From: Rhodanobacter glycinis
Lineage (GTDB): Bacteria > Pseudomonadota > Gammaproteobacteria > Xanthomonadales > Rhodanobacteraceae
Assembly (NCBI RefSeq): GCF_006438785.1
Contig: NZ_RCZB01000001.1
Coordinates: 383,912-447,911 of the forward strand
Reading direction: 5' to 3'
Length of the DNA stretch: 64,000 bases
Shown piece by piece: positions 1 through 7,152 of this stretch. The stretch's first letter is position 1. Each line of letters opens with the position of its first letter. Made by a program: the position numbers and the translations under genes. The notes under the pieces were generated by a model. The model had not been told where the DNA came from and did not search any database. It was given only the letters and a program-made list of their open reading frames with translations.

Positions 1-59
1 CGGTCGCGGAACTCTGCAAGACGATGATCAAGGAATGGTTTGGCGAAGAGATAGCCTAA
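1..59 (+). CDS. 3' end of an unidentified gene
   Basis: One plus-strand frame is open from the window edge to a TAA at 57-59 and reads as 18 residues ending KEWFGEEIA. The composition (acidic and amphipathic, with one Trp and one Phe) suits the C-terminus of a soluble protein. A family-B repeat follows about 30 bases later, as is common just after genes in this window. The family cannot be identified from so little sequence. Confidence 0.4.
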   Translation, partial: VAELCKTMIKEWFGEEIA

Positions 60-90
60 GCGAAACGGCGAACCGGAGTCAGCGTGCGCG

Positions 91-112
91 AAAAGGTGTG
101 AGGGACAATTTC
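91..112 (+). repeat. REP-like element, family B (half)
   Basis: A single arm matching the core AAGGTGTCAGGGACAATTT with one difference (GTGAGGG). No second arm is seen nearby. It lies between the upstream gene end and the structured leader. Confidence 0.6.
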
Positions 113-188
113 GGACGCCATTCGACGACAGCCGATAGCCATGGACCTGCCTTGACACCCCTCCACTGCCGTAGCAGACTAAATTCAA

Positions 189-358
189 GGAGCCTAGAAA
201 CTCCTCTAAGAGCGGTACCCACCTCCGACAAACCGGTGGGTTTTTTGTGCCTACGCGCGTTGTAGGTGCAACCGACGCGAAGCCTGCGTCGGGAGGGCGG
301 CTAATACAACACCCGCAAGGGGAATACGCCCGCCGGCTCTTAGCGGTTTCTAGCCTCC
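189..358 (+). ncRNA. Candidate structured leader RNA
   Basis: Two long complementary arms, 189-213 and 336-358, share GGAG-CTAGAAAC and CTAAGAGC and would close a multibranch RNA. Inside are hairpins at 217-223/235-241, 250-254/262-266 and 272-278/286-292 (7 bp, CCGACGC/GCGTCGG), and a GC stem at 295-299/327-331. The last stem's loop holds CCC-GCAA-GGG, a GNRA tetraloop (312-321). The element ends about 60 bases before the XAC0095-like gene. No RNA family is recognised. One frame is open from 175 to 408 with no ATG until 379, so a leader peptide cannot be ruled out. Confidence 0.5.
217..246 (+). terminator. Rho-independent terminator or attenuator
   Basis: A perfect 7-bp stem, ACCCACC (217-223) with GGTGGGT (235-241), runs straight into six T residues (241-246). 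It lies inside the larger folded element, between its two long arms. It could therefore act as an attenuator of the downstream gene as well as a plain terminator. Confidence 0.65.
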
Positions 359-417
359 CGACTTCCCGTCCGTCTGTCATGCCGTGGACGGGCACTTCAT
401 GGAACTAGGAGGCGACC

Positions 418-1089
418 ATGTCGACGTTCGAATCGGATGATCTGGAAACGACGGGCTATTTCCTGCCGGAGGACAGCCAGCTGCGGCTGAAGAAGCTGCG
501 CGAGTATGTGGAGTTCCTCTCGCATCTCGCGCAACCGCGAAGGCCGGACGAGGAGCAGGAGGGGGTTCCCGAGATTCGCCCGGGCGAAGTGGCGATCTGC
601 ATGGAACTGCTAGAGGAGCAGATCGCCCAGGTGCTGGGCGAACTCTCCTGGCCGGCCGAGCGTCGCGATCGGACGGCAGCATGCGAGGCCGCTGCGCAAG
701 CGGCGGCTTGCACGGAAGCCGCGGAGCCCGACGCCGCCGAGCCGGTGAGGGATGCGGCCGGCAACCGCTTCCTCTTCGGCGTCACCCTGGATCAGCTCGA
801 CGAGATCAACCTGCTGCTGAGCAGCCTCGGGGCTCTTGGCAATGTGGTGACCTGCAGCGATCACGCCGAGTTGTCCGACGTCACGCTGTCGATCATGGGC
901 GACGCCATCGTCCGCGACACGGAGAAGCTGCGCGACATCATCCGCGACGTGAATGCGCAGGATCTGCAGCCACCGCACGGCACGAAACCCGGTGTACGCG
1001 AAGAGCGGGCCTGCTACCTTGCGCTGACCGCGAGTGTGCCCACGGGCGGCGCGTCCTACCTCGTGCGGCAGCATCCGACCTACCAATAG
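418..1089 (+). CDS. XAC0095-like protein, two-module
   Basis: A 223-residue protein of unknown function. Residues 1-80 (GYFLPEDSQLRLKKLREY, then HLAQPR and an EIR segment) look like the small XAC0095-type proteins of xanthomonads. An Ala/Glu-rich linker spans about 86-110. Residues 112-178 (GVTLDQLDEINLLLSSLG, then GDAIVRDTEKLRDII) resemble a second family of small xanthomonad proteins that normally stands alone, so this may be a fusion. An excellent Shine-Dalgarno, AGGAGG at 407-412, sits five bases before the ATG. No signal peptide or membrane segment is seen. The structured element at 189-358 lies in its 5' region and may control it. The family call rests on remembered motifs. Confidence 0.75.
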   Translation: MSTFESDDLETTGYFLPEDSQLRLKKLREYVEFLSHLAQPRRPDEEQEGVPEIRPGEVAICMELLEEQIAQVLGELSWPAERRDRTAACEAAAQAAACTEAAEPDAAEPVRDAAGNRFLFGVTLDQLDEINLLLSSLGALGNVVTCSDHAELSDVTLSIMGDAIVRDTEKLRDIIRDVNAQDLQPPHGTKPGVREERACYLALTASVPTGGASYLVRQHPTYQ

Positions 1090-1121
1090 CGGGGAAAAGG
1101 TGTCGTAAATAGTAAATAGGG

Positions 1122-1161
1122 GTGCGGAGGTAATTAAACGCGGATAACTACCTCCGTCCCT
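1122..1161 (+). repeat. REP-like element, family E
   Basis: An imperfect inverted repeat: GTGCGGAGGTAAT on the left, ACTACCTCCGTCCC on the right, then TTTT. It matches the family-E core GACGGAGGAAGTTAA. It lies between the XAC0095-like gene and the nitrilase-like gene. Confidence 0.65.
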
Positions 1162-1211
1162 TTTGATTGTCCGCTCATGAGTGGGGATTTCTCGATCTAT
1201 GGAGTGTGGGG

Positions 1212-2198
1212 ATGAATCTGGTATTCGCGGTGTGCACGGAAGATTCCACTAATGTCGCCAACGAGAAGGTGTCTGCGCGGCTGACACGGTTGCGCAACCA
1301 TATTCAGCGCGTGCAGGCGGCAACGACGCCGACTTTCATCGTGTTCGTCGCGCCGGAATTCATGTTCATGCACGGGCACGCGGGCAGTGATCGCCTCCGC
1401 TGGTATAGCAAGGCCGAACGCGACAAGACGCTGAAGGGGCTGGCGGCGGCTTCGCTGCTCTTCGGCCGTCTGCTGCTGGTTGGCGGCAGCATCTGCTGGG
1501 CGAAGACGGAGAAAAACTGGGGTGAGAAGACCGACTGGGTGGTCCGCAACGAAGCTCCCGTCCACTACAACGGCAATCTTCTGGCCCTGTACGGAAAGCG
1601 CCATGGAGGGGGCGAGGTCTATGCCGAGGACACCCTTCGCCTGTACCGGGCACGTCGCGGCGCAATCGATCTCCAGATGTACGATCCGAACGGGGTCGAT
1701 CCGTTTGGCAATCGCTTGTACAACATCATCCAGGCAACCGGGAACATGAGCGAGCTAGCCTCGTTGACGAACAACACGGTTCGTCGTGGCCCCGGTGGCG
1801 CTGCGCTCCCGGCAGCGCCCGGTATCAAGTCGGCGCGCGAACGTTACGACGGACGCATTCGCTTCATCCCCGGGACCAGCGAGCCGAGCTTCGACATTCC
1901 CGGCGGCACGCTCACCGGCGGAGTGGAAATCTGTCAGGAGCACAACCTGGCTGCGTTGCAGAATAACAGTGGTCGTGGCAGGACCAACTTCCACCTGCTG
2001 ACTTCCAATACCGTGGGCCACAACGCGGCCCATGAGAACCTGGTGTCGCCCGGCTACTTTGTCCATGCCAAGGCGGGCTGCCCGCCGGAGCTGGTTACGC
2101 TCAGCGGTGTGACCCGGACCGTCTTTGCCGCCCACCAGTGGACCCAGCTCGATCCCACCTTGCATTACATCGAAGTGCCGATGCCCGTGGGTCTGTGA
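1212..2198 (+). CDS. Nitrilase-superfamily (carbon-nitrogen hydrolase) protein
   Basis: A 328-residue protein with the Glu-Lys-Cys triad pattern of the superfamily: Glu49 in VAPEFMF, Lys129 in ALYGKRHG and Cys241 in GVEICQEHN. The family hydrolyses or condenses C-N bonds of nitriles, amides or carbamoyl compounds, but the substrate cannot be named. Long insertions (about residues 55-110 and 150-230) set it apart from the usual 260-300-residue enzymes, which suggests a divergent subfamily. The ATG at 1212 is preferred because GGAGTGTGGGG lies just upstream; a TTG at 1167 would add 15 residues. No signal peptide. It stands alone between REP-like elements. Confidence 0.7.
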   Translation: MNLVFAVCTEDSTNVANEKVSARLTRLRNHIQRVQAATTPTFIVFVAPEFMFMHGHAGSDRLRWYSKAERDKTLKGLAAASLLFGRLLLVGGSICWAKTEKNWGEKTDWVVRNEAPVHYNGNLLALYGKRHGGGEVYAEDTLRLYRARRGAIDLQMYDPNGVDPFGNRLYNIIQATGNMSELASLTNNTVRRGPGGAALPAAPGIKSARERYDGRIRFIPGTSEPSFDIPGGTLTGGVEICQEHNLAALQNNSGRGRTNFHLLTSNTVGHNAAHENLVSPGYFVHAKAGCPPELVTLSGVTRTVFAAHQWTQLDPTLHYIEVPMPVGL

Positions 2199-2212
2199 GT
2201 TGGGAGACAGGA

Positions 2213-2460
2213 GAAAAAGGTGTCAGGGATAATTTAGGCCCATGCTGCCTGTGGCGCTGCCGAAAAGGTATTAGGGACAATTTCTCCAACAGAGCCAGGA
2301 TCAGAGTGCACTTCTTTAGGCGCGACGCACCCACTGTCACTATCAACGGTAACGTCCGTTGACCCGCGTGCAAGCCCTAAACCTACGAACGCGAGTTTTT
2401 CGAATGAGGGGTCGGGTTCTTTTTTTGACGGATGATGAATGGACCTGCCTCTTTTGTTCC
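2213..2460 (+). repeat. Cluster of REP-like arms (families B, B, C and a degenerate A)
   Basis: The 477-base gap after the nitrilase gene holds no convincing gene. Family-B arms lie at 2213-2235 and 2261-2283, and a family-C arm (TCAGAGTGCACTTCT) at 2299-2315. A degenerate family-A pair, GGGGTCGGGTTCTTTTT and GGACCTGCCTCTTTTGTT, spans 2408-2460. The rest, up to the HxlR gene end at 2676, shows nothing recognisable. Confidence 0.6.
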
Positions 2461-2675
2461 CATGCGGGCGCATGGGAACAACTATGCCCTCGACATCCTG
2501 TTCGGCACCCTCAACATGCTGCGACTTCGCCCAGCGACGGAGTTCCACGACGGTGGCGTGTGCGAAGGGGCAGGGGTTGAAGTTGCCGGTGCTCTAAAAC
2601 ATTTCGAATCACTGATCCTGTGAAGGCCTGCAATGTTTCGGAACCGTGTTTTGGAGCGAGCCGACCTCTGCGCGG

Positions 2676-3053
2676 CTACTTCGCTGCGTCCATCCGGTTT
2701 CGGGCGATGGTTTCCTTGTTCTTCGATGCCCACACGTGAAGTGGCACGAGTGCCCCGCGCAATGTCTGCCCGAGCTGCGTGAGTTCATAGTCCACGCGCG
2801 GTGGCACTGAGGGAAAGACGGTGCGGGTGACAATGCCATCCGCCTCCAGTCGTTTCAGCGTCAGCGTCAGCATCCGTTGCGAGATGCCGCTGACACGTCG
2901 CTGGATTTCGTTGTAGCGCAGCGAGCCCCTGGACAATGCACCCACCACCATGATGGTCCACTTGTCTCCGACGCTGGCCAGCACCTGGGCCAGGCCCTTG
3001 CACTCGGTCGCGGACAAGGCGTTCTCGGGAACAGGATTGTTCGTTTCGGACAT
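2676..3053 (-). CDS. HxlR-family transcriptional regulator
   Basis: A 125-residue winged-helix regulator. The core runs from [20 protein letters not shown] through [19 protein letters not shown] (recognition region) to [19 protein letters not shown] (wing), a typical HxlR/YodB arrangement. Such proteins often sense electrophiles or quinones through an N-terminal cysteine, and the Cys at about residue 18 is a candidate. The start at 3053 is favoured by AGAAGG upstream; an in-frame ATG at 3074 is an alternative. It is divergent from an azoreductase with a perfect palindrome between them, so it probably represses both genes. Confidence 0.9.
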   Translation of the reverse strand: MSETNNPVPENALSATECKGLAQVLASVGDKWTIMVVGALSRGSLRYNEIQRRVSGISQRMLTLTLKRLEADGIVTRTVFPSVPPRVDYELTQLGQTLRGALVPLHVWASKNKETIARNRMDAAK

Positions 3054-3101
3054 AAAAGTGCCTTCTTGTGCCATGCCGTCGTGCTTCCCAAACTAGCGTT
3101 G

Positions 3102-3116
3102 CGAACAAATTGTTCG
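3102..3116. promoter_or_regulatory. Palindromic operator in the hxlR-azoR intergenic region
   Basis: CGAACAA-A-TTGTTCG is a perfect dyad with a single central base. It lies 49 bases upstream of the HxlR start and 52 bases upstream of the azoreductase start. Its placement fits an operator bound by the HxlR dimer and shared by both promoters. This role is inferred. Confidence 0.65.
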
Positions 3117-3167
3117 TTGAGGTTAGTCCAGGCGAAAGAACGCCGCAACGGAAGGAAGAGCACGACG

Positions 3168-3785
3168 ATGACGAAGCTTTTGATGATCGAGGCGAGCACC
3201 CGCGGAGAACATTCCATTTCCCGGAATCTCGCAATAAATTTCATGGCGCAGTGGAAGCTGACGCATCCGGAGGGTGAGATCGTCGAGCGAGATCTGGCAA
3301 CGACCCATCTGCCTTACATGAATCTGCCCTGGTTGCAGGCCAGCCTGACGCCGGCCGACAGGCACACGCCGGGAATGAAGGATGTTCTGCAGGTTTCCGA
3401 TGAACTCGTTGCCGAACTTCTGGCGGCGGACCACATTGCGATCAGCACGCCGGTCTACAACTACAACGTCCCCGCGAATCTCAAATCCTACATCGACCAC
3501 ATCGTGCGCAAGGGCCTCACGCTGGGCATGACCGGCGAAGGCTTGGTGCACGGCAAGACGTGCACGGTCCTCATGGCTTCGGGAGGTGTCTACACGGAGG
3601 GATCGCCGATCCGGGACCGGGATATCGCAACCACGTATCTGCGCCTGATACTCAAGGTCATCGGCATCGAAGACGTGACCTTCGTGGCTGCCGGGGGAAC
3701 CAAGGTGGTCGACCTTGGAGAGCGGCCACGGGGCGAGTTCCTCCAGACGTTTGATGCCGCGATCACCTCGGCAGTACGGGCTTGA
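3168..3785 (+). CDS. azoR: FMN-dependent NADH-azoreductase
   Basis: A 205-residue flavodoxin-fold reductase of the AzoR/NQO type, cytoplasmic, which reduces quinones and azo bonds with NAD(P)H. The N-terminal phosphate-binding segment ([16 protein letters not shown]), the [19 protein letters not shown] flavin loop and the [11 protein letters not shown] segment are all in place. GGAAGGAAG at 3151-3159 precedes the ATG. The divergent HxlR regulator matches a known quinone/diamide-responsive arrangement, pointing to electrophile detoxification. Confidence 0.92.
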   Translation: MTKLLMIEASTRGEHSISRNLAINFMAQWKLTHPEGEIVERDLATTHLPYMNLPWLQASLTPADRHTPGMKDVLQVSDELVAELLAADHIAISTPVYNYNVPANLKSYIDHIVRKGLTLGMTGEGLVHGKTCTVLMASGGVYTEGSPIRDRDIATTYLRLILKVIGIEDVTFVAAGGTKVVDLGERPRGEFLQTFDAAITSAVRA

Positions 3786-3943
3786 CAAAAACGGGGTCCA
3801 AAAGCGAGGTCGGGCTCACCGATCCCGTCCTGGTTTCGTCCCCCTATTCGGGCGGCGGCATGGCCAGAGGAACTTGCCGCCCGAGGATGTCCGGTGTCAC
3901 ATTGCGCAAGGCCGGATTGGCACTGACTGACAGGGGGTGTTGC

Positions 3944-4528
3944 GTGAAGCGTTCCCGTACCTTGCTTGTGATCGTCGCGATGATGGCAGTCGCCGCGCTG
4001 GTGCCGGTGGCCTTTGCCTCGCAGGACACGCCAAAGGCCCTCGACCGACCCGACATGAGCGGGCTGCACGATTTCGACTTCCTGGTTGGCGACTGGCGAG
4101 TGCACAGCCGCAAGTTGAAAGAACCCTTGTCTGGCCGCCAGGAATGGATCGAGTTCGAGGGCACGATCAGTTCGCGCACGCTGATGGAAGGCCGGGCAAA
4201 CGTGGACGACACGGTTTTCCACATGCCAGGCGGCATCTACCGGGGCGTGGCGCCGCGTGCCTACGATCCAAAGACTGGCCAATGGGCCATCTGGTGGATC
4301 GACGGCCGTAATCCGTTCGGCAACCTGGATCCCCCGGTGAAGGGACGCTTCGTGCACGGCGTCGGCACTTTCCATGCGGATGACACGCTCAGGGGAAAAC
4401 CGATCAAGGTCCGCTTCATCTGGTCGGGAATAAGCCGCAACGCCGCCCACTGGGAGCAGGCATATTCGAACGATGGCGGAAAGACCTGGGAGACGAACTG
4501 GGTGCAGACGCTGGAGCGGGTGCGGTAA
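3944..4528 (+). CDS. Secreted DUF1579-like protein
   Basis: A 194-residue protein with a signal peptide (KRSRTLLVIV, a hydrophobic core, cleavage near VAFAS). The mature part begins LHDFDFLVGDWRVHSRKLK and holds GGIYRGVAPRAYDPKTGQWA and a WWIDGR segment. That is the layout of DUF1579-like, lipocalin-type beta-barrel proteins. A GTG start at 3944 is chosen because GGGGGTG lies just upstream and the signal peptide starts there; in-frame codons back to 3782 run through REP-like debris. It is probably periplasmic, function unknown. Family-A and family-E repeats follow its stop. Confidence 0.7.
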   Translation: MKRSRTLLVIVAMMAVAALVPVAFASQDTPKALDRPDMSGLHDFDFLVGDWRVHSRKLKEPLSGRQEWIEFEGTISSRTLMEGRANVDDTVFHMPGGIYRGVAPRAYDPKTGQWAIWWIDGRNPFGNLDPPVKGRFVHGVGTFHADDTLRGKPIKVRFIWSGISRNAAHWEQAYSNDGGKTWETNWVQTLERVR

Positions 4529-4535
4529 GCCAGGC

Positions 4536-4653
4536 AAAGAGGTCAGGTTCATTTGATTTCGCTCCATCAATGAACCTGCCCCTTTCTCGCCGACTTCGTC
4601 CCGAAACCGGAACGGAGGAAGTTAAGCCGAGCTGACTACCTCCGTCCCCTTTG
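4536..4653 (+). repeat. REP-like elements, family A then family E
   Basis: 4539-4587 is a family-A hairpin with arms AGGTCAGGTTCATTTGATTT and TGAACCTGCCCCTTTC. 4606-4653 is a family-E hairpin with arms GGAACGGAGGAAGTTAAG and ACTACCTCCGTCCCCTTT. They sit back to back in the gap after the DUF1579-like gene. Confidence 0.75.
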
Positions 4654-4852
4654 CTGGGGAAGTGTGCTCGAAGGAAAAGTGCACTCCGCCTCTTGTTGTC
4701 GCTATAAATGGGCGAGGGGCAATCGCGCAAGCCAAGCTGTCGGTTCGGGGCTGCCAGATGTATTCGTGACGCGTGACGGTGTTCGAGCTGTGCCCGGTGC
4801 GCTCCGTGCGGCGCCGCCAGGACATGGGCCAATCGTCAATCAGGGGATAACC

Positions 4853-5788
4853 ATGGTTACGTTTCAGTGCGAAACAAAAGGTTGCGGTCATATCTTGCTC
4901 AACTCGAGCAAGCGTTATGCCTACGAACTGGCCGGATTTACCTGCCCGAAGTGCCACAAAACGGGTTCCTGGAAGAACTATACGGGCGAGATCCACCCGG
5001 TGGTGTTGGCGCGGGAGGATGTCCGCATCGTCGAGTTGAAGCAGAAGCTACTGCTGGCGCTGGCGGAACGTGATCGACTGAAGATCGAGTTCGACCAGGC
5101 ATGTGCTGAACGAAGAAACTGCGAGCTTGCCTACAACGCGCTGCAGAACCCGGACATTCCCACGATCGTGTCGGAGTTGAAAAAGATAGAGAGGAAGACC
5201 AATGCAGCGCTCGTTGCGGGGCAGCGGCACCGGGACGCAGAAGAGGCGGCCGCCAAGCTGGACTCGGCGATAGACGACCTGGGCAATCGTGACGCCGTCA
5301 ATCGCGATGCGGGTACGGCCTACCGAAGCGCAGCCAGCGTCGAGGCCGCGTCCCAGAAGAACAAGCTGTACATCGGCAACCGGCAGTATGTGTCGCAGCA
5401 CCGCGACAAGGGACCACTCAAGAAATTTCGCATTCTCGATGTTCCGAACTGGTCTCCCGGGTTGAACGTCGCATGGGTCGAGGGCGGCATCAGTGCCAAG
5501 GCCCATTTCAAGATCAAGCTGGATTCGACGAACCAGTACGCGAACATTCCCGATACGGTTCTCAACAAGTTCAAGGATGTGCCGGCGTACGACGCCGAAG
5601 ATTTCCTTGCCCTGTGCAAGACAGACGGGAAGAACTCCCTGCTATGGTTTGACAAAGATGGCTACAACCGCCCGACCTGGACAGCGCTCGAAATATGGTG
5701 CCTGTTGCGCAAGGGTTACAGCTTTCAGTTCGGCGACAGCAAGAAGGACGGAAAGGGCCGGAAGATCGTACTGACACCGCCCGTTTGA
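4853..5788 (+). CDS. Zinc-ribbon, coiled-coil protein of unknown function
   Basis: A 311-residue soluble protein. Cys6, Cys11, Cys31 and Cys34 (C-x4-C-x19-C-x2-C) form an N-terminal zinc ribbon. Residues about 60-165 are rich in Glu, Lys, Leu and Ala and likely coiled-coil. The C-terminal half, from about 180, holds several aromatic beta-type segments (KKFRILDVPNWSPGLNVAWV). The start is set by CAGGGGATAACC just before the ATG at 4853; codons further upstream run through a repeat. It has no operon partner. I do not recognise the family. The ribbon-stalk-globular layout suggests a nucleic-acid or protein adaptor, but that is a guess. Confidence 0.7.
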   Translation: MVTFQCETKGCGHILLNSSKRYAYELAGFTCPKCHKTGSWKNYTGEIHPVVLAREDVRIVELKQKLLLALAERDRLKIEFDQACAERRNCELAYNALQNPDIPTIVSELKKIERKTNAALVAGQRHRDAEEAAAKLDSAIDDLGNRDAVNRDAGTAYRSAASVEAASQKNKLYIGNRQYVSQHRDKGPLKKFRILDVPNWSPGLNVAWVEGGISAKAHFKIKLDSTNQYANIPDTVLNKFKDVPAYDAEDFLALCKTDGKNSLLWFDKDGYNRPTWTALEIWCLLRKGYSFQFGDSKKDGKGRKIVLTPPV

Positions 5789-5807
5789 CGAGAGGAGAGG
5801 GCCGTTC

Positions 5808-5935
5808 GGAAAACGGGTTCAGGTTCACTTCCCAAGGCCTACTTGTTGTGTAGCGGTCGATGAGCAGGTCGGATTCGGAATAAAGGGGGCAGATATATTT
5901 TTCATCCTTATAAAATGTCTCTGACCCCTTTTTCA
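5808..5935 (+). repeat. REP-like arms (family A half; family with core GGGGTCAGAGACATTTT)
   Basis: 5810-5830 is a family-A arm (ACGGGTTCAGGTTCACTT). 5880-5935 is an inverted repeat: ATAAAGGGGGCAGATATATT on the left, and on the right the reverse complement of AAAGGGGTCAGAGACATTTT. The A+T-rich core differs from the other families, so this may be a sixth type. Confidence 0.65.
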
Positions 5936-5967
5936 TCGGTCCGGAGGGCAGCCGGCCAAGATCCACT

Positions 5968-6207
5968 TCATCCAGAGCAGCCACCGCAACATATGGTCGG
6001 CAACTGCACCACCTGTTCCGGCGCCACCGCCCAGCCGGTTCGCCGCAGTAACTCGATCAGGTCGCTCACCGTCACGTAGGAGGATATCCGCATCACCAAG
6101 CCACTCATGTCGAGATCGACTACCGCGTTGGGATCGATGTCGAACATGACGTCCTGGATGACGTCGGGGCCGGGGCACGCATCGGTGAGCGCGATATGGA
6201 ATTCCAT
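5968..6207 (-). CDS. Small protein with Cys-rich tail
   Basis: A 79-residue protein starting MEFHIALTDACPGPDVIQDV and ending LPTICCGGCSG. An acidic half is followed by a beta-alpha segment (MRISSYVTVSDLIELLRRTGW) that recalls the second half of a ferredoxin-like HMA fold. The CC-x2-C tail could bind metal or form disulfides. The shorter start at 6207 is chosen because the protein-like pattern begins there; an upstream ATG at 6255 adds 16 residues. No partner gene is adjacent, and the metal-binding role is inferred only. Confidence 0.55.
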   Translation of the reverse strand: MEFHIALTDACPGPDVIQDVMFDIDPNAVVDLDMSGLVMRISSYVTVSDLIELLRRTGWAVAPEQVVQLPTICCGGCSG

Positions 6208-6304
6208 CGTATGGCCTCGTTTCATGCCTGTCGTTGTGGCGTGGCGATACCGCATGTTCCCCGCGCAGCACGATGGTCGTCTTGACCCTGGTCAGGTGAC
6301 GAAA

Positions 6305-6540
6305 CAAAAGCTGGAGTCGGAGTGGACTTCCTTTGAATGCCGGGCTCGGAGCTAGCCGGGGCACAAAACGAGGTCAGGTTCACTTATTTGGCATACGGAA
6401 GTGAATCTGGCCTCGTTCGTTTCTGCGGACTAAAACCGGGGTCAGAGTGCACTTTCTTCGTTGAAGGAGTCTTGGGGATTTAAAGGGGACATGGCTAATT
6501 AAATCAGGTCGTCCAGCGGTAAGGGGCAGGGCAATTAAAT
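6305..6540 (+). repeat. Composite REP-like cluster (families C, A, C, D)
   Basis: Within 236 bases lie a degenerate C arm (GGAGTCGGAGTGGACTTCC, 6314-6332), a near-perfect A hairpin (6367-6418: GAGGTCAGGTTCACTT / AAGTGAATCTGGCCTC), a C arm (6437-6456) and two D-type arms (TTAAAGGGGACATGGCTAAT at 6480 and GGGGCAGGGCAATTAAAT at 6523). No gene fits in the 6208-6593 gap. Confidence 0.75.
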
Positions 6541-6593
6541 CGCGGTCGGCTCTTTCCTGATCCTGGTTGAGTATCCAATTGATAGGGGAAAAC

Positions 6594-7007
6594 ATGATGA
6601 AGCGATTACTTGTTGCATCACTCGGCATGATTGGCTGCTTATCGGTCCAGGCGGGAGCGCCGATTCTCTCGTGCGACAAGGCGCCGTTGCTGTCCGACTT
6701 CGAGAAGCAGCTACCTGACCACGTGCTGGGTACCGAGGCGGATGCGCCTCCCCATATCACTTCGCAATTTCCCCGGTTCTATGGCGGCGAGCCGTTCAAC
6801 CGCACCCACACAACGCTCGTCTGCTTTGTATTGGCGCTGGATGCCAGCGGCAAGACCGAGGCTGCCGAGATTTCCTATCCCGCTGGCGTCCGACTCACCG
6901 CCAAGGAGCGCGCCGCTCTCATGAGTACAACGTGGTCACCCGCCCTGTCGCATGGCCATCCTGTCCCTTCCCTGACGAGCATCAGCCTGACTTCATCCAT
7001 TCGATGA
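6594..7007 (+). CDS. Small exported protein, TonB_C-like
   Basis: A 137-residue protein with a signal peptide (MMKRLLVASLGMIGCLSVQA-GA). The mature part holds VCFVLALDASGKTEAAEISYPAGV, the strand pattern of the C-terminal domain of energy-transducer TonB family proteins, without a transmembrane anchor or Pro-rich spacer. It is probably periplasmic. The ATG at 6594 follows ATAGGGGAAAAC. A related but longer protein is encoded at 10565-11224. Two cysteines (about 24 and 71) could pair. Specific role unknown. Confidence 0.65.
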   Translation: MMKRLLVASLGMIGCLSVQAGAPILSCDKAPLLSDFEKQLPDHVLGTEADAPPHITSQFPRFYGGEPFNRTHTTLVCFVLALDASGKTEAAEISYPAGVRLTAKERAALMSTTWSPALSHGHPVPSLTSISLTSSIR

Positions 7008-7030
7008 AGGATTAGAGAGGACGATTATTT

Positions 7031-7110
7031 GAACCCGGGGTCAACCCGGGTCAGAGTGGACTTTCTAGTGGCGCCCGTTGTGAAAAGGCGACTTTGACCC
7101 CTGTTTTGGA
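7031..7110 (+). repeat. REP-like element, family C
   Basis: The left arm is CCGGGTCAGAGTGGACTTTC (7048-7067); the right arm, near 7083-7108, reads AAGGCGACTTTGACCCCTG. A further partial core, CCCGGGGTCAACC, sits at 7034. It lies just beyond the stop of the LysR gene on the opposite strand. Confidence 0.65.
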
Positions 7111-7152
7111 AGTGATCACGGGAGGTCAGTGAGCCTGTTCGACACTACATAC

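Noticed and set aside
175..408. Open plus-strand frame through the structured leader (GGFFVPTRVVGATDAKPASG-type translation)
   Set aside because: It has no ATG until 379 and the sequence is better explained by paired RNA arms. Kept only as the rival explanation for the leader element.
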